NCBI GenBank assembly: GCA_028671895.1
Contig: CM053801.1
Location: forward strand, 13,987,375-14,051,374
Length of the DNA stretch: 64,000 nucleotides
Direction of reading: 5' to 3'
From: Oenanthe sinensis
Lineage: Eukaryota; Streptophyta; Magnoliopsida; Apiales; Apiaceae
Positions 1-10,204 of the stretch are shown here, in pieces. The position numbers and the translations under genes are program-made. Under the pieces are notes generated by a model that was not told the DNA's origin, did no database searches, and worked only from the letters and a program-made list of their open reading frames with translations. Positions within the stretch are counted from its first letter, which is position 1; each line of letters opens with the position of its first letter.

Positions 1-239
1 CTTCGTAAAAATTAATTTCTCTCTTCTAATTAAATCACTAACTCAAGCATATGACAACAACAATTATAAATTGTGAAGATTTACATCGAATTATATGAGA
101 ATAAATGATAGAGAGTAGAAAAACACGCTCCTTCACACAGAGATATTGAAGTGAATTGTAACTAGATGCCCAAATCACAAGCGGAGTTTGAAATTTTCCA
201 ACTGCTTAGCAACATGAACATATAATAGTTTCTAGCATA

Positions 240-425
240 ATTAAGAGCTATGTTACTTGGACTCTTCATTTTACCTTCCAGTATCCGTGTCGGACACTCG
301 ACACTTGGACATGGATACTCGGACTTGGACACTTATTTTAGGCTAAACACATGTATATTTTTCAAAATGTTGTCGAGTCCGATACTTGGATACGTATCCA
401 TGTTGGACACTTCTAGATAGTAATT
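240..425. repeat. Dispersed GTGTCGGACAC-rich repeat relic
   Basis: This stretch downstream of the helicase gene holds repeated short words such as GTGTCGGACACTCGACACTT, GGACATGGATACTCGGAC and, near its end, partly complementary versions (GAGTCCGATACTTGG, ATCCATGTTGGACACTT). The opening (GAGCTATGTTACTTGGACTCTTC) resembles a dispersed repeat seen near many dicot genes; that resemblance is from memory. No coding potential was seen. The flanks at 1-240 and 430-710 hold only AT-rich sequence. Confidence 0.35.
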
Positions 426-710
426 AAGTATCAATATGTATGTAGTCAAATATTTACGAAGAGAAAATGGAGAAGTACTGATGACGAACTTATGATTCAC
501 AACATTGCTATCATGTGATTTTAGTGTTTGGCATCTGCTAGCAAACATTTACAAAAAGATTAGCTGACACTGAAAAACATAATAGGGTACAACAAAGATA
601 TTAAGCCATCATAATGAAAGGCATTGATTATGATTTGAAGTACTAAAATCCTATCGAAATTTGAAAAATTGCAGTTCCAATTTGAACGCAGTAAAAGCAT
701 AAAAGATGGA

Positions 711-2423
711 TTACGTGTTATTGTGTCTAGGTGGTCTGTCGGGGACAGAACCAGGCTTATATTTTGATGCCTCGTGCCTTGATAATTCCGGGGGTACGGG
801 ACTCTTACTCTGGATAAGCATCTGCTTGAGGTCATAAAATACATGACTGTCTTGTAAAGTCAGCAATGTTGTGGCTATACCTTTCTTCCCTGCACGTCCT
901 GTCCGTCCAATACGATGTGTGTATGTTTCAATATCAGGAGCCATATCATAATTAATTACATGAGCCAAATCAGGTATATCAATACCTCGTCCTGCTAAAT
1001 CAGTGGCCACTAAGACATTGTATCTCTTGTTCCTGAAGTCTTCTAAAACAAAATCCCTCTGATCCTTTGACTTGCCACCGTGCAAAGTTGTTAGGCGGTA
1101 GTTGGCCTTATGATCAGAAATGAAATCAGCAGTCTTCCTCGTGTTAACAAACACGATAACAGTCTGATCACCGAGTTTATCCAACAATTCCTGCAACTTG
1201 ACCATTTTCTGCGATTCCTTTACCAACATGACATGTTGAGAAATAAGGTGAGTGGCTTTTCCTGCAGTGCTAGTGGTAACTACTACAGGATTCCTCAAGT
1301 AGTTCCTGGCCAGACGTTCAACAGCAGGTGGCATCGTAGCACTGAACATATAAGTTGTCCGGTAAATCTTCTTCTCATCAAGTTCCTCATCCTCATTCCC
1401 TGGTTTGAAATTGGTGGACGGCATTGCATTTAGAACTCTTACAATTTGGGGTTCAAACCCCATGTCAATCATCCGATCAGCTTCATCAAGAACAACATAG
1501 TTACACTGATTAAGAACAACATATTGCCTCTCTAAGCAGTCAATGAGACGCCCTGGAGTAGCAATCATGACCTCACACCCTTGCCTAATCTTAAAAGCTT
1601 GTTCATCGATGGATTTCCCACCAACAATAGAAACAACTTTAACGCCTAAATAGCGAGCAAACTTGACAGTTTCATGTTCAATCTGCTGAGCAAGTTCTCG
1701 AGTTGGCGCCATGACAACCGCATATGGACCGTCCTCGATATTGTCTCCAGTCATGGGAGGTAATCTAGTAATGTAATTCAACAAAGGAAGAAGAAAAGCT
1801 ACAGTCTTCCCAGAACCTGTTTCTGCAACACCAATAACATCGCGTTGCTGCAATCCAAGGGGAATGGAAGCCATTTGAATGGGAGTAGGTGTTTTGTACC
1901 CAGCTCTATCCAAAACCTTTAACAATTTCCAACTCATATTACTCTCATTCCAGTTTCTGATAGGGTGAGGTATTCGAGAACCCTTATAAGAAATATTAAA
2001 ATCTTCCTTAAAAATTCGCCAGTCTCTCGGAGTCATATCATGCAAAACCTTTTCGGACCAATGACAGTCCTTCTTCTGCTCCTTAATGTCTATCCCAGCC
2101 CATGAGCCACGACCGAAAAGGAGGCGAGCCACATGGGGATTTTGATATAGAGAATTAATATCAGTACAAGAAGTATCATCAGATTTGTCCCAGTCGCCAC
2201 AAAATCGAAACTTTTCAATAACCCTTTTCTTTGGCTTCTTCTCAAAACCCATGTACTGCTTTTTTATGACTTGCAATTCTTTCTCACGTTCTAGCAGTAA
2301 CTTGTTTTCTTCTTCATCCAACCGTGCTCTTTTTCTCATGCCAACATCAAGGGAACTGTTATCTGAATATTGGGGCTGTGAATATTGGCGCTGTGATTTC
2401 GTGCGGAACACTGGTTTATCCAT
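711..2423 (-). CDS. RH21-like: DEAD-box RNA helicase, PRP28/RH21-like, N-terminally shortened
   Basis: An intact 570-residue single-exon ORF. Superfamily 2 helicase motifs are all present: Q-motif region GYKTPTPIQ (about 175-183), motif I AETGSGKT (200-207), Ia PTRELAQQ (240-247), Ib TPGR (289-292), II DEAD (313-316), III SAT (361-363), V ATDLAGRGID (about 473-482) and VI HRIGRTGR (503-510). Insert and flank words such as NISYKGSRIP and DEELDEKKIYRTTYMFSAT mark the PRP28/U5-100K type (plant RH21), a nuclear helicase that helps exchange U1 for U6 at the 5' splice site. Plant RH21 proteins are usually about 730 residues with an RS/RD-rich N-terminus. Here that region and a second charged segment before CHWSEK are missing, so this may be a retrocopy or a diverged paralogue. 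The ATG at 2423 is the first in frame and lies just below a TATA box. Confidence 0.9.
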   Translation of the reverse strand: MDKPVFRTKSQRQYSQPQYSDNSSLDVGMRKRARLDEEENKLLLEREKELQVIKKQYMGFEKKPKKRVIEKFRFCGDWDKSDDTSCTDINSLYQNPHVARLLFGRGSWAGIDIKEQKKDCHWSEKVLHDMTPRDWRIFKEDFNISYKGSRIPHPIRNWNESNMSWKLLKVLDRAGYKTPTPIQMASIPLGLQQRDVIGVAETGSGKTVAFLLPLLNYITRLPPMTGDNIEDGPYAVVMAPTRELAQQIEHETVKFARYLGVKVVSIVGGKSIDEQAFKIRQGCEVMIATPGRLIDCLERQYVVLNQCNYVVLDEADRMIDMGFEPQIVRVLNAMPSTNFKPGNEDEELDEKKIYRTTYMFSATMPPAVERLARNYLRNPVVVTTSTAGKATHLISQHVMLVKESQKMVKLQELLDKLGDQTVIVFVNTRKTADFISDHKANYRLTTLHGGKSKDQRDFVLEDFRNKRYNVLVATDLAGRGIDIPDLAHVINYDMAPDIETYTHRIGRTGRAGKKGIATTLLTLQDSHVFYDLKQMLIQSKSPVPPELSRHEASKYKPGSVPDRPPRHNNT

Positions 2424-2480
2424 GGCACCGCCTCACAAATTCTATAACTACGGACTTCTTTTATTCTACTTACGTATACT

Positions 2481-2489
2481 TATTTATAG
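2481..2489 (-). promoter_or_regulatory. Putative TATA box of the helicase gene
   Basis: The minus strand reads TCTATAAATA here, about 60 bases upstream of the helicase ATG, which would leave a short 5' leader. This rests only on motif and position. Confidence 0.45.
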
Positions 2490-3455
2490 AGAGAGATGCA
2501 AGTATGTAACTCTATCCTAATCAAAATCTACAACTTTCTCTCTACAATACTAATCGGGGTTTGATTTGTTTAAAATGAGTCCCATTTGGATTTGGATGCA
2601 TGTGCTTATTTAAATGCCAAATGGTAGAAGCTTTAACATAATACAAGCTGATACAATTCCTCCAGGTTCAGGCGGTTCACATGATGATAAGTATTATTAA
2701 ATGGATATAATTATTTATATATACATAAACAGAAAAAGGAGCCTGACCTCAATAAATTTCATAAGGTAATAATGTGTTTTAGTATAAATTTTTAATGACA
2801 TATTTGTGATTATATATAATATTTTGAAATTATAATAATATCCTCATATTTTAATATGAGATTTGAGTATAATCTAAAGCAAATAATGTGAGATCGACGT
2901 GAAGATCCTAAATCTCATATATAAATGGGTTTAACAACCCTAAAGTTATATTAAGGTAATTATCTAAAACTAAAACAAAATATAATATAGTGTTAAAACT
3001 ATTTTTGTAAATATATGAGGATGAATTTTATTATTACAAAAATGTCATTAAATTTTTATATTAAAATGCAGGTAACTTGAGGTAATTTATCCGTAACATG
3101 AATAAACTTGAAAATGAATTCGTGTATATGGGAATCAAATAGGAATGTAAAATGAAAATAACAACACGATACATAAAAATATATAATTTTTTTGTTTATT
3201 TTATATAAAAATACGTGAAAAATGCACAAAATATGTACATTAAATGTACACGAATGAAATATATATATGCATAAGTTGTACACTGCATATAAAACATAAA
3301 AATTAATTATTAATGTCCAATAATTATTTTTTGTCATTTTGTTATATAAAAGTTGCATAAAGAGAATCCGTAGATCAATTTATTCTTTTTCCTTTATGGC
3401 CATTCTCCAGAAGAAATGATTGAAAAAAGAAAGATTTGGAGGGTGTTAAGTTAGA
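2490..3455. other. AT-rich intergenic DNA
   Basis: No gene or clear repeat was recognised. The open frames here are composed of AT-rich low-complexity codons and have no recognisable domain. Confidence 0.6.
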
Positions 3456-3525
3456 AATAATAATAATAATATTATTATTATAATTGACAGGAGAAAGTTT
3501 TATTATTATTATTATTAATAATATT
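3456..3525. repeat. (AAT)n/(ATT)n inverted microsatellite
   Basis: Runs of AATAATAAT followed by ATTATTATT on both sides of a short TTGACAGGAG spacer can fold into a hairpin. Confidence 0.6.
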
Positions 3526-3561
3526 ATGTCATCATGGATCTCTCGCGGTCGATCAATTGCG

Positions 3562-3587
3562 CCCCCCCCCCCCCCCCCCCCACCCCC
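3562..3587. repeat. Poly-C homopolymer tract
   Basis: Twenty consecutive C, one A, then five C. The tract sits in an otherwise AT-rich stretch and encodes the polyproline or polyglycine runs of spurious open frames on both strands. From here to about 4890 no gene was recognised. Confidence 0.8.
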
Positions 3588-4899
3588 AAGATACTCTCTC
3601 TTATATTTAATTTACACTCTCCCTCCAAGTGAAAACCCCTGTGTCTCCCCAAAACCCTGTCTTTATATATATATTGTGCTAGCTCTACACGCTTCACATA
3701 TACTTCAAATATATAGAGATATGTTGAGTGTGATAATGAGTGTCGAGTGAGTTGGATAAAGAGAAGAGAGCTAAGTTCTGCATTAACGACCATATATACT
3801 TCTACACTTATTAAATTCATTTATTATATGTATTCAGATTTAGATGCATGAATTTACATACAATTATAGTAATGTATGCACTAGTAGATTAATACCCTTT
3901 CCGTGTATGTGAGAGAGGTGCAATTTTTAGTTAATTATTGTAGTCTTGTCATGTTTGAACTGACTTGGTTATGGTTATTAGTTGATTATTCTTCCTCGTA
4001 ATATTTCATCTTTACATCTACTAACATGTACATGTACATTGCATAAGAAAAATGTCCGATTTAGAAGTGTTTTTTACTGCTAAACAATCCATATATAAGC
4101 TTTTTACTATTTCTTAAATCTTGGAAATTAAAAAAATGTGATGTTCTTGAGTATATATAGAGCTTCAAATGAAAAAATTATTACTCATAGTCTCGTACTT
4201 GATAGAAGTAACTAGTCTCTGTTCCTTGGTGACAAGGACCCTGTTCGCTGCATGACACTCCTCTGGTGAAAGGGTATCTAGCATTTCACTCGGAATAAGT
4301 CTGAGTCAGCTTCGACGGCTTTCGAAACTCCAGGAACCTTAAGTAAATTATCACCATTTAAATTTGCCACTCTTGAATATGAGATTTCATTGTCCCTTAC
4401 TGAACACAGATCAATTCTAACACTCTCAGTTCACATAACAGTCAATTTGACAAACTCCTTGCAAACCAGAATGTCCAATAGTAGTAACCAAGTTGGCAAT
4501 CACAAATGTAGATCATATTTCAGATTATCATGAAACTCGTAAATACACAAAACTCTGAAACACGAAAAAATAAACAAAACCCGCAAATTTACTATAAATT
4601 ACAACCGGCATAGCCACCACACGAGCAATGGTCACCACAGTATGCAAAGTTAATAACTTCGTCAACTAATGCTTTGACACAGCCTGCTCAAGCACCTCCA
4701 CCGCACCATTCACCGACAAATTCGATGTTTCCGAACAATGATTCGTCACAATAACCCTTATATCACCACTTGAATCAATTCTCCTCTTTTACAAAACGAT
4801 TTTAACTTGTAAAACCCTACCTTTATAACCTTAAGAACCCTCATATCACCACTCGAATCTACTCCCTTCTGTTCACAAAAACATATTCACCCATATTTT

Positions 4900-5386
4900 C
4901 TGGAATTGGAGTTGCAAACTCGTGATAAGATGATAGCTGACATCAAGGAACGCCTCTTAAGAGCCCAAGATATCATGAGAACATCTTATGATAAACACCA
5001 TCGTGCGGTAGAGTTCAATGTGGGGGATTATGTATGGCTCAAACTTTAACCATATCGACAACTCTCTGTGGCATCCCACGCAAGCTTTCTCCTCGTTTTT
5101 ATGGGCCTTTTATGGTGGATTCAAGAATTGGTAAGGTTGCTTATCGCTTACAAATTCCTGCTCATGCAAAAATTCATCCTGTTTTTCATGTCTCCTACTT
5201 GAAAAAGTTTAATGGAGATGTTCACGCGGTGACCCTGACACTTCCTACAATTCGCCATGGAGAAATTTATCCCGCCCCAAAGGCTATATTGGATAAACGA
5301 ATGGAAGATCATTAGCGATTGTCATACAACAACACCACCCCGAATTCGCGTTTGAGGTCAAACGCTATGTGAAGGATGGGACGGAT
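4900..5386 (+). pseudogene. Ty3/Gypsy integrase C-terminal fragment
   Basis: The translation around 4900-5045 gives words typical of the Gypsy integrase C-terminus (DKHHRAVEFNVGDYVWLKL), followed at 5085-5230 by KLSPRFYGPFMV, GKVAYRLQIP and HAKIHPVFHVSYLKKF, the classic integrase tail before the chromodomain. An in-frame TAA follows VWLKL and a frameshift separates the two parts, so the copy is dead. Protease, reverse transcriptase and RNase H are absent upstream, leaving only the 3' end of the element. Confidence 0.85.
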
Positions 5387-5760
5387 GTTACGAGCCAACA
5401 AGCACAAAAGAACAATCAGCTGCCACATCAGCAAACAGGTGGAAAAATAATTCCTTCTCCAATAACTTACCAAAGACGTTTTCCAAAGAAGAAGAGAGCT
5501 GGCTAGCCGGGATGGTTTATGTGTTAGCTGATTATTAGCGATTTGTTTTCTTTCTTTCAGCACTCAGTTATTAGTCATTTATTTGTTTCAACAGTTTCTC
5601 TTGATTTCAACACTTTCTCATATTCTCAGTGATTTGTATCTGCCTACTTAAGGAAGCATGATTGGAATAAGAATTAAGCAAAAAATTATTCTAAGCTAGG
5701 CTTTGAGATGGATTGCTCTCTCACTAATTGAGCTTTCACCCTATTATTATTATGTTACTT
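5387..5760 (+). repeat. Putative 3' LTR of the Gypsy fragment
   Basis: A purine-rich stretch (GTGAAGGATGGGACGGA) is followed by TGTTACGAGCC, the arrangement expected for a polypurine tract and LTR start just after the Gypsy pol remains. The LTR end was not resolved and no second LTR copy lies in the window. From about 5760 to 6020 nothing else was recognised. Confidence 0.4.
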
Positions 5761-6023
5761 TCTTAGAAAAATAGGCAGGTCAATGAAACACAAGGACAAG
5801 GAGTACAACCTATCCATTAGCCAAGGTTCACTCCCCTTCGCAGGTCCCATAACTCGTGCGTGATCCAGGGGTTTTATAACTGGAAATAAGAAGGTAAAGA
5901 AAAAGAAGAAATGAAACCCACTCTCGTTCTGATTGATTAAAATACACTTATGCCGGTTCGGTTATTTTTTACCGGAGTTATAGTCGTCATATACAATCAC
6001 GTATATTTTGAAGCACAAGATAC

Positions 6024-6130
6024 TATTGCAGTGACAAGAAAACATGTGTATGTGTATTCTTATGTTGAGAAATTTGCACTTCATTTGAATATAAAATTAA
6101 ATTTAGTTATTATTATGATAATAGTTGTCC
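6024..6130 (+). pseudogene. 3' end fragment of a DEFL gene
   Basis: The last 14 codons and stop (6024-6068, YCSDKKTCVCVFLC) and the following 3' UTR closely match the end of the intact copy at 43345-43729. Exon 1, the intron and the first five or six cysteine codons of exon 2 are missing. It marks the left edge of the DEFL array. From about 6130 to 6560 the DNA is AT-rich and without recognised features. Confidence 0.75.
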
Positions 6131-6566
6131 TTGTTTTTTTTTTTTGAGTTTTTCTTCACTGTGCCTTCACTGTGTACTTTACTACTTTTACCCCTCACCA
6201 TTCACATTTTATATTTAAAATTTATAAAATAGTGTATTTAGTTCACAAAAATTAAAATATTTTTGTAACTCAAATTATTACCAATATTTCAAAAAATATT
6301 AATTTTTTATCAATAAATATTCATAATATATATTATTTGACCTTTTATTTTATGATATTTTGATTTTAATTTTTTTTTTGACTAATTAGGCTTACAGCTC
6401 TTATCCAATCGTGCTCAATTAAATTGTTATTTAATTTAAAGTGCCGTGATCTCTCACTAAAAAAAAAAGTGTCGTGAGCTCAATTTTTTTTTCTAGTACC
6501 ATTCCCGTGCATATTCATGAATCATGCATATTCACGAATCATGATATAACAATCAAGCCAGTTGAT

Positions 6567-6760
6567 GTCCCAGATCCATCACTTAAAGCAAAAGGGGATT
6601 ACATTGAGCCCGTTTCGAGGTTCAGTTGAAATACATCATAATAAAGAAAACTGATATACATATAACAGCTCCTGTCGGAATTTTATGACAGAATGTTTCG
6701 ACTATGTGTACAAATCACTTTTTCCTGTAGATGCATGAAATAGGTTTGTTATAAATTATA
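6567..6760. repeat. Segment duplicated in pieces at 15.36-18.15 kb
   Basis: The sequence starting ATTACATTGAGCCCGTTTCG and running to TAGGTTTGTTATAAATTA recurs as three colinear but separated pieces at about 15355-15415, 15984-16060 and 18085-18150. A short plus-strand frame ending YIEPVSRFS stops at about 6630 and might be a terminal exon relic, but the family was not recognised. Confidence 0.65.
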
Positions 6761-6804
6761 TATACATCAAGATACCTGTTCATGAACACCCTACTAGCTG
6801 TATG

Positions 6805-7441
6805 CTAGTAGCCATCAGAATCAATGAATGTCAAGGCAGTCCTCTTGTCCACAGGATTGAATGGAAAGAAATGCACCTCTTTTATGCCAGCTCCAGCCTA
6901 AATGATATAGAAGATCACAATGATATTATATTTTTCCTTCTCCACATGGAAAATTTGCTTTATGAAATATAACAAAGAAATTGATGACAAATCTCCTTCG
7001 GATCTGCTAGTGTTCCAACTATTGCTGCGTCAGTGGCATCCTGGTTTTCTGTCCGGGAAGCTCTTGCGGGCCTTGCGGCACAAAGTAACACACAACATTT
7101 ATCCATGCCTTTTGTGAAAACCTCAATTAAATTCTAATAAAAAATCAGCTTGTTGAGGGTCAGTGTTCCCGTCTTATCACTGCAAAGGACATCCGTCCCA
7201 GCCATCTCTTCTATGGCTGTCATTCTCTTGGTGATGGCACCCTGCTGTGACAGTCTGTGTGATCCAATAGAAATTGTAACAGAAAGGTCTGTGGGCATAG
7301 CAATAGGAATGCCTCAATCAAGAGAACCAGGAGATTGTCAATCCCATTTTTGTACTTCCTGTGTTGAATAGGGTACGTGAATATGATCTCAACAAACATT
7401 CCAACAGCAATGGAACAGATGCAAAAGTTTCCAACTGTCAC
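6805..7441 (-). pseudogene. Plasma-membrane H+-ATPase (AHA) relic A
   Basis: Minus-strand blocks match the P3A proton pump in order. They are GNFCICSIAVGM plus YPIQHRKY and GIDNLLVLLI (7441-7330), then GSHRLSQQGAITKRMTAIEE and DVLCSDKTGTLTLN with the phosphorylated Asp of DKTGT (about 7265-7150). Next come ENQDATDAAIVGTLADPKE (about 7085-6990) and AGIKEVHFFPFNPVDKRTAL ending at a TAG (6900-6805). A one-base loss after LLVLLI shifts the frame and there is a premature stop. The N-terminal third and the C-terminal membrane half are absent. It abuts the DEFL promoter copy that begins near 7442. Confidence 0.9.
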
Positions 7442-7622
7442 ATATTTCGTCCAAGATGTTAACTAACCCTCATTGATAATAATATTTTCGTAATTTTTTA
7501 TGAAATATCAAATCTTTAAGGATTAATATCCAGATATCTTATAAACACAATCCAAATTATATATAAATCGAAAAGAGAAGACGTCTATTAGACATTGAAA
7601 TTCTTACACCTAGAAAATCATG
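7442..7622 (+). promoter_or_regulatory. Shared DEFL promoter module, copy B
   Basis: This block (CCAAGATGTTAACTAACCCT, a TTTTCGTAAT word, a TATATAAAT box and CTATTAGACATTGAAATTC) recurs almost unchanged ahead of exon 1 at 10020, 11565 and 43160. Conservation across four copies suggests one coherent promoter that was duplicated with the gene. Confidence 0.7.
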
Positions 7623-8099
7623 ATGACTTGCAGGTTATTTATTTATGAAAAATGCTAGAGTCCCAAAATTATTTTCCAAAAACATTCCCAAAAAACACTT
7701 GTATAATTTTAATTATTTATCAAAATAATAATTAAGATGAATCCCTTGTGCATTCAAATTAATACATCAATTAAAACTTTCTATTCTACTTCATTTTGGA
7801 AAAATATTTTGAAAATTTTGTTTGGTTCCTTAGTATTACTCTTTATTTATATGCTGGTTATCATCAGGTGAATGTTATTGTGTCAGATTTTACTACTTGT
7901 GATAAAAAATGTAAGCAAATCAATTATTTGTCAAGCACATACATATAAATTAATCTAAATACAATATATTTTTTAATTTTATTTGATGAATAGTCATTGT
8001 TTATGATCAACATTTGCTTGGCAGATGATTCGATCGTAAAGGCGGCTAACTGGTTATTGTGAAAATAAATCGACATGTCTATGTGAATTTTTATGTTGA
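7623..8099 (+). pseudogene. DEFL gene copy B, broken by a MITE and a deletion
   Basis: Exon 1 starts with the family ATG at 7623, is interrupted by a 195-bp MITE (7647-7841), then continues from 7851 with the remaining secretion-signal codons and a GTAAGC donor. Exon 2 (8025-8099) keeps the acceptor, the first codons and the last cysteine codons, but about 100 bases between GGCGGCTAAC and TGGTTATTGT are missing, removing the central cysteines. No intact product is possible. The 3' UTR is still recognisable. Confidence 0.85.
7647..7841. mobile_element. Mutator-like MITE inside DEFL exon 1
   Basis: The element is flanked by a perfect 9-bp duplication TTTATTTAT (7638-7646 and 7842-7850), and uninterrupted paralogues contain the site once. 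Its ends are imperfect inverted repeats: GAAAAATGCTAGAGTCCCAA on the left, and the right end read inverted begins GAGTAATACTAAGGAACCAA. Size and 9-bp target duplication fit a Mutator-superfamily MITE. Confidence 0.8.
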
Positions 8100-8639
8100 G
8101 AAATTTTCACTTCATTTGAATGTAAAATTAAATTTATTTATAATAATAGTTGGCTTCCTTGTTCTTTACTTGTATAAAGTTGAAATATTTTAAAAATTCA
8201 TCGCAAGAAAATAGAAGTGGTATTAACTATCCAAACAAATTTAATTTTAGAAAAATAACATTATATTAATATGAAGTAAGCAACTATGAAAAATTAATCA
8301 AATATCTATAAATAAAAATCTCTAACTTACGTAAATTTTAATAGAATTATTATAGTGTTGACAAAAATTTATAGATTTAAATGTTTACAATAATACAACG
8401 TAATTGAGATTTTTAAGTTTAGGTGATATAATTAAAATCAATTTCAAATATTTTAATTTAAACATTTAATATTTTTATGTATTATTTATTATTTGTCATT
8501 GTTTTGTAAAAATTAAAATTTGATATGAAGTTTAAAAATTGAACAAACTGTTATTAAAAATTGAAGAAGTTTGAGGTTAATATAGTCTAACTACAATAAA
8601 GGGTATGTAACAATTTATTTGGGGTGTGTAAATATTAGC

Positions 8640-8925
8640 ACCCTTAAAAAATAGTCTTTTTGAAAAATATCAATTTTTTTATTTTTTACAAAAACACATT
8701 TTTAAATTTTTTTTTGTAAAAATACGGTTTTGTAACAAATACAACCTGAGATCAAGCTTAAATGTAAATACGAGTAACTCCGATTTTTTTTTAAAAGTTT
8801 GCACTCAATTACATTTAAGTTTAATATTAGTTATATCGATTGTAAAACCGTATTTTTATAAAAAAATCAAAAAATAATAAATTCATAATTTTTTTTAAAA
8901 AAAATAGTATTTTTGATAAATACAC
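8640..8925. mobile_element. Foldback MITE-like palindrome
   Basis: The left arm (AAAAATACGGTTTTGTAACA, then AAGCTTAAATGTAAATACGAG) is matched in inverted orientation by the right arm (read inverted: AAAAATACGGTTTTACAATC, then AAACTTAAATGTAATTGAG). Outer T-rich flanks also pair. The whole folds into a hairpin of roughly 130-bp arms. The target-site duplication was not resolved. The stretch 8100-8640 holds only the copy B 3' flank and AT-rich DNA. Confidence 0.55.
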
Positions 8926-9170
8926 TACAAAATATGGTTTGGTTTCCTGTCTTCAAGTCTACCTGTGTTCAGACAAATTTAATTCCTTTTCTTGTTCTAA
9001 CCCATAACCACAAATACTTGTATGTTAGAGTAGCAGGCACTTATAATAATTCAAATACATATTATATGGTAATTTATGCTGTAATCTATATAATAAGAAA
9101 AACAGATAATTTATATTATAATAATAAATTAATCTCATCCTAAAATCCCAATATCCTTTAAAAAAAAGTA

Positions 9171-9863
9171 GGGTTAAAGAGTGAAAAATACCATATAATT
9201 TAGGTATAAGAGCAATAAGTTCATAGGGTGTAAAAAATTACAAATAAACCCTTAAAATTTAAATTATTTGTTCAATATAACCCTGTAGTTAATTTTTTAA
9301 ATCATAGTTAGTATATATAGTTTTAAAACATTTAAAATTTTATTATTTGAATTTTATTTTTTTTGTTAATATATTATAAAAGACTAAAAATATTACTTGT
9401 ATAAAATACGTAATATTCATGTATATTGTATATTATTGCATTAATATTCTAATTTTAATATTGTGACATTAAAATTCATGTATATCATGACAATATTATT
9501 AAACAAAAAATATATCAAAAAAATTGTTAATATTCTAATTTTATCTCCTTCCAACAATATATATATATATATATATATTAATTGTTGATATTCTAATTAA
9601 AAGTTATAAATTAATATGTGAATAACAAAAAATATACGTTATATATATGTGTATTTTAATATTAGTATGACAATTTAACAATTTATCTATTATTTTATAA
9701 AATTATTTAATAATATTTTTAATCATGATTAAGAAAATACTAATTAAAGGGGTTATATTGAACCAACAATTTAAATTTGAGGGATTTATCTAAGCGTTTT
9801 TAAACCACAGGAATTTATCTGCTTTTATACCTAAACTACAACGACTTTTTTGTTCCATAACCC
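9171..9863. mobile_element. Non-autonomous Mutator-like element with ~115-bp TIRs
   Basis: The left end begins GGGTTAAAGAG and the right end, inverted, begins GGGTTATGGAAC. Over about 115 bp both arms share blocks such as TTTAGGTATAA, ATAAA.CC, AAATTTAAATT and GTTCAATATAACCCC. The flanks carry a 9-bp near-duplication AAAAAAGTA / AAGAAAGTA. The homologous upstream regions of the DEFL copies at 11.4 kb and 43.0 kb lack the insert and show the site once. No transposase is encoded. Confidence 0.8.
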
Positions 9864-10019
9864 AAGAAAGTAATAAATCTTTATGTACCATATATTTTCT
9901 TTCGTACATTTAGTTTTTTTCGGCAGAATTGTATATTTAATTTTAAATAAATACAAAATAAAATCTTCAAATTGATTTATGCATCACTTTAATATAATAA
10001 TATTAAACCTAAAATTTCA

Positions 10020-10204
10020 ACATTCACATATCCCGTCCAAGATGTTAACTAGCCCTCATTGATAATAATATTTTCGTAATCTTTTATGATATCAAATCTT
10101 TAAATATTTAATATTATATCTTATAAACATAATGCAAAGTATATATAAATCGAAAAGAGAAGAGGTCTATTAGACATTGAAATTCTTACACCTAGAAAAG
10201 GAAG
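10020..10204 (+). promoter_or_regulatory. DEFL copy C promoter with TATA box
   Basis: This is the shared ~185-bp module directly upstream of the intact gene, with TATATAAAT at 10142-10150 about 55 bases before the ATG. It is nearly identical to the module ahead of copies B, D and E. Confidence 0.65.

Noticed and set aside
3484..3820. Open frames with polyproline or polyglycine runs
   Set aside because: The runs come from the poly-C tract; no domain, codon bias or conserved partner supports a gene.
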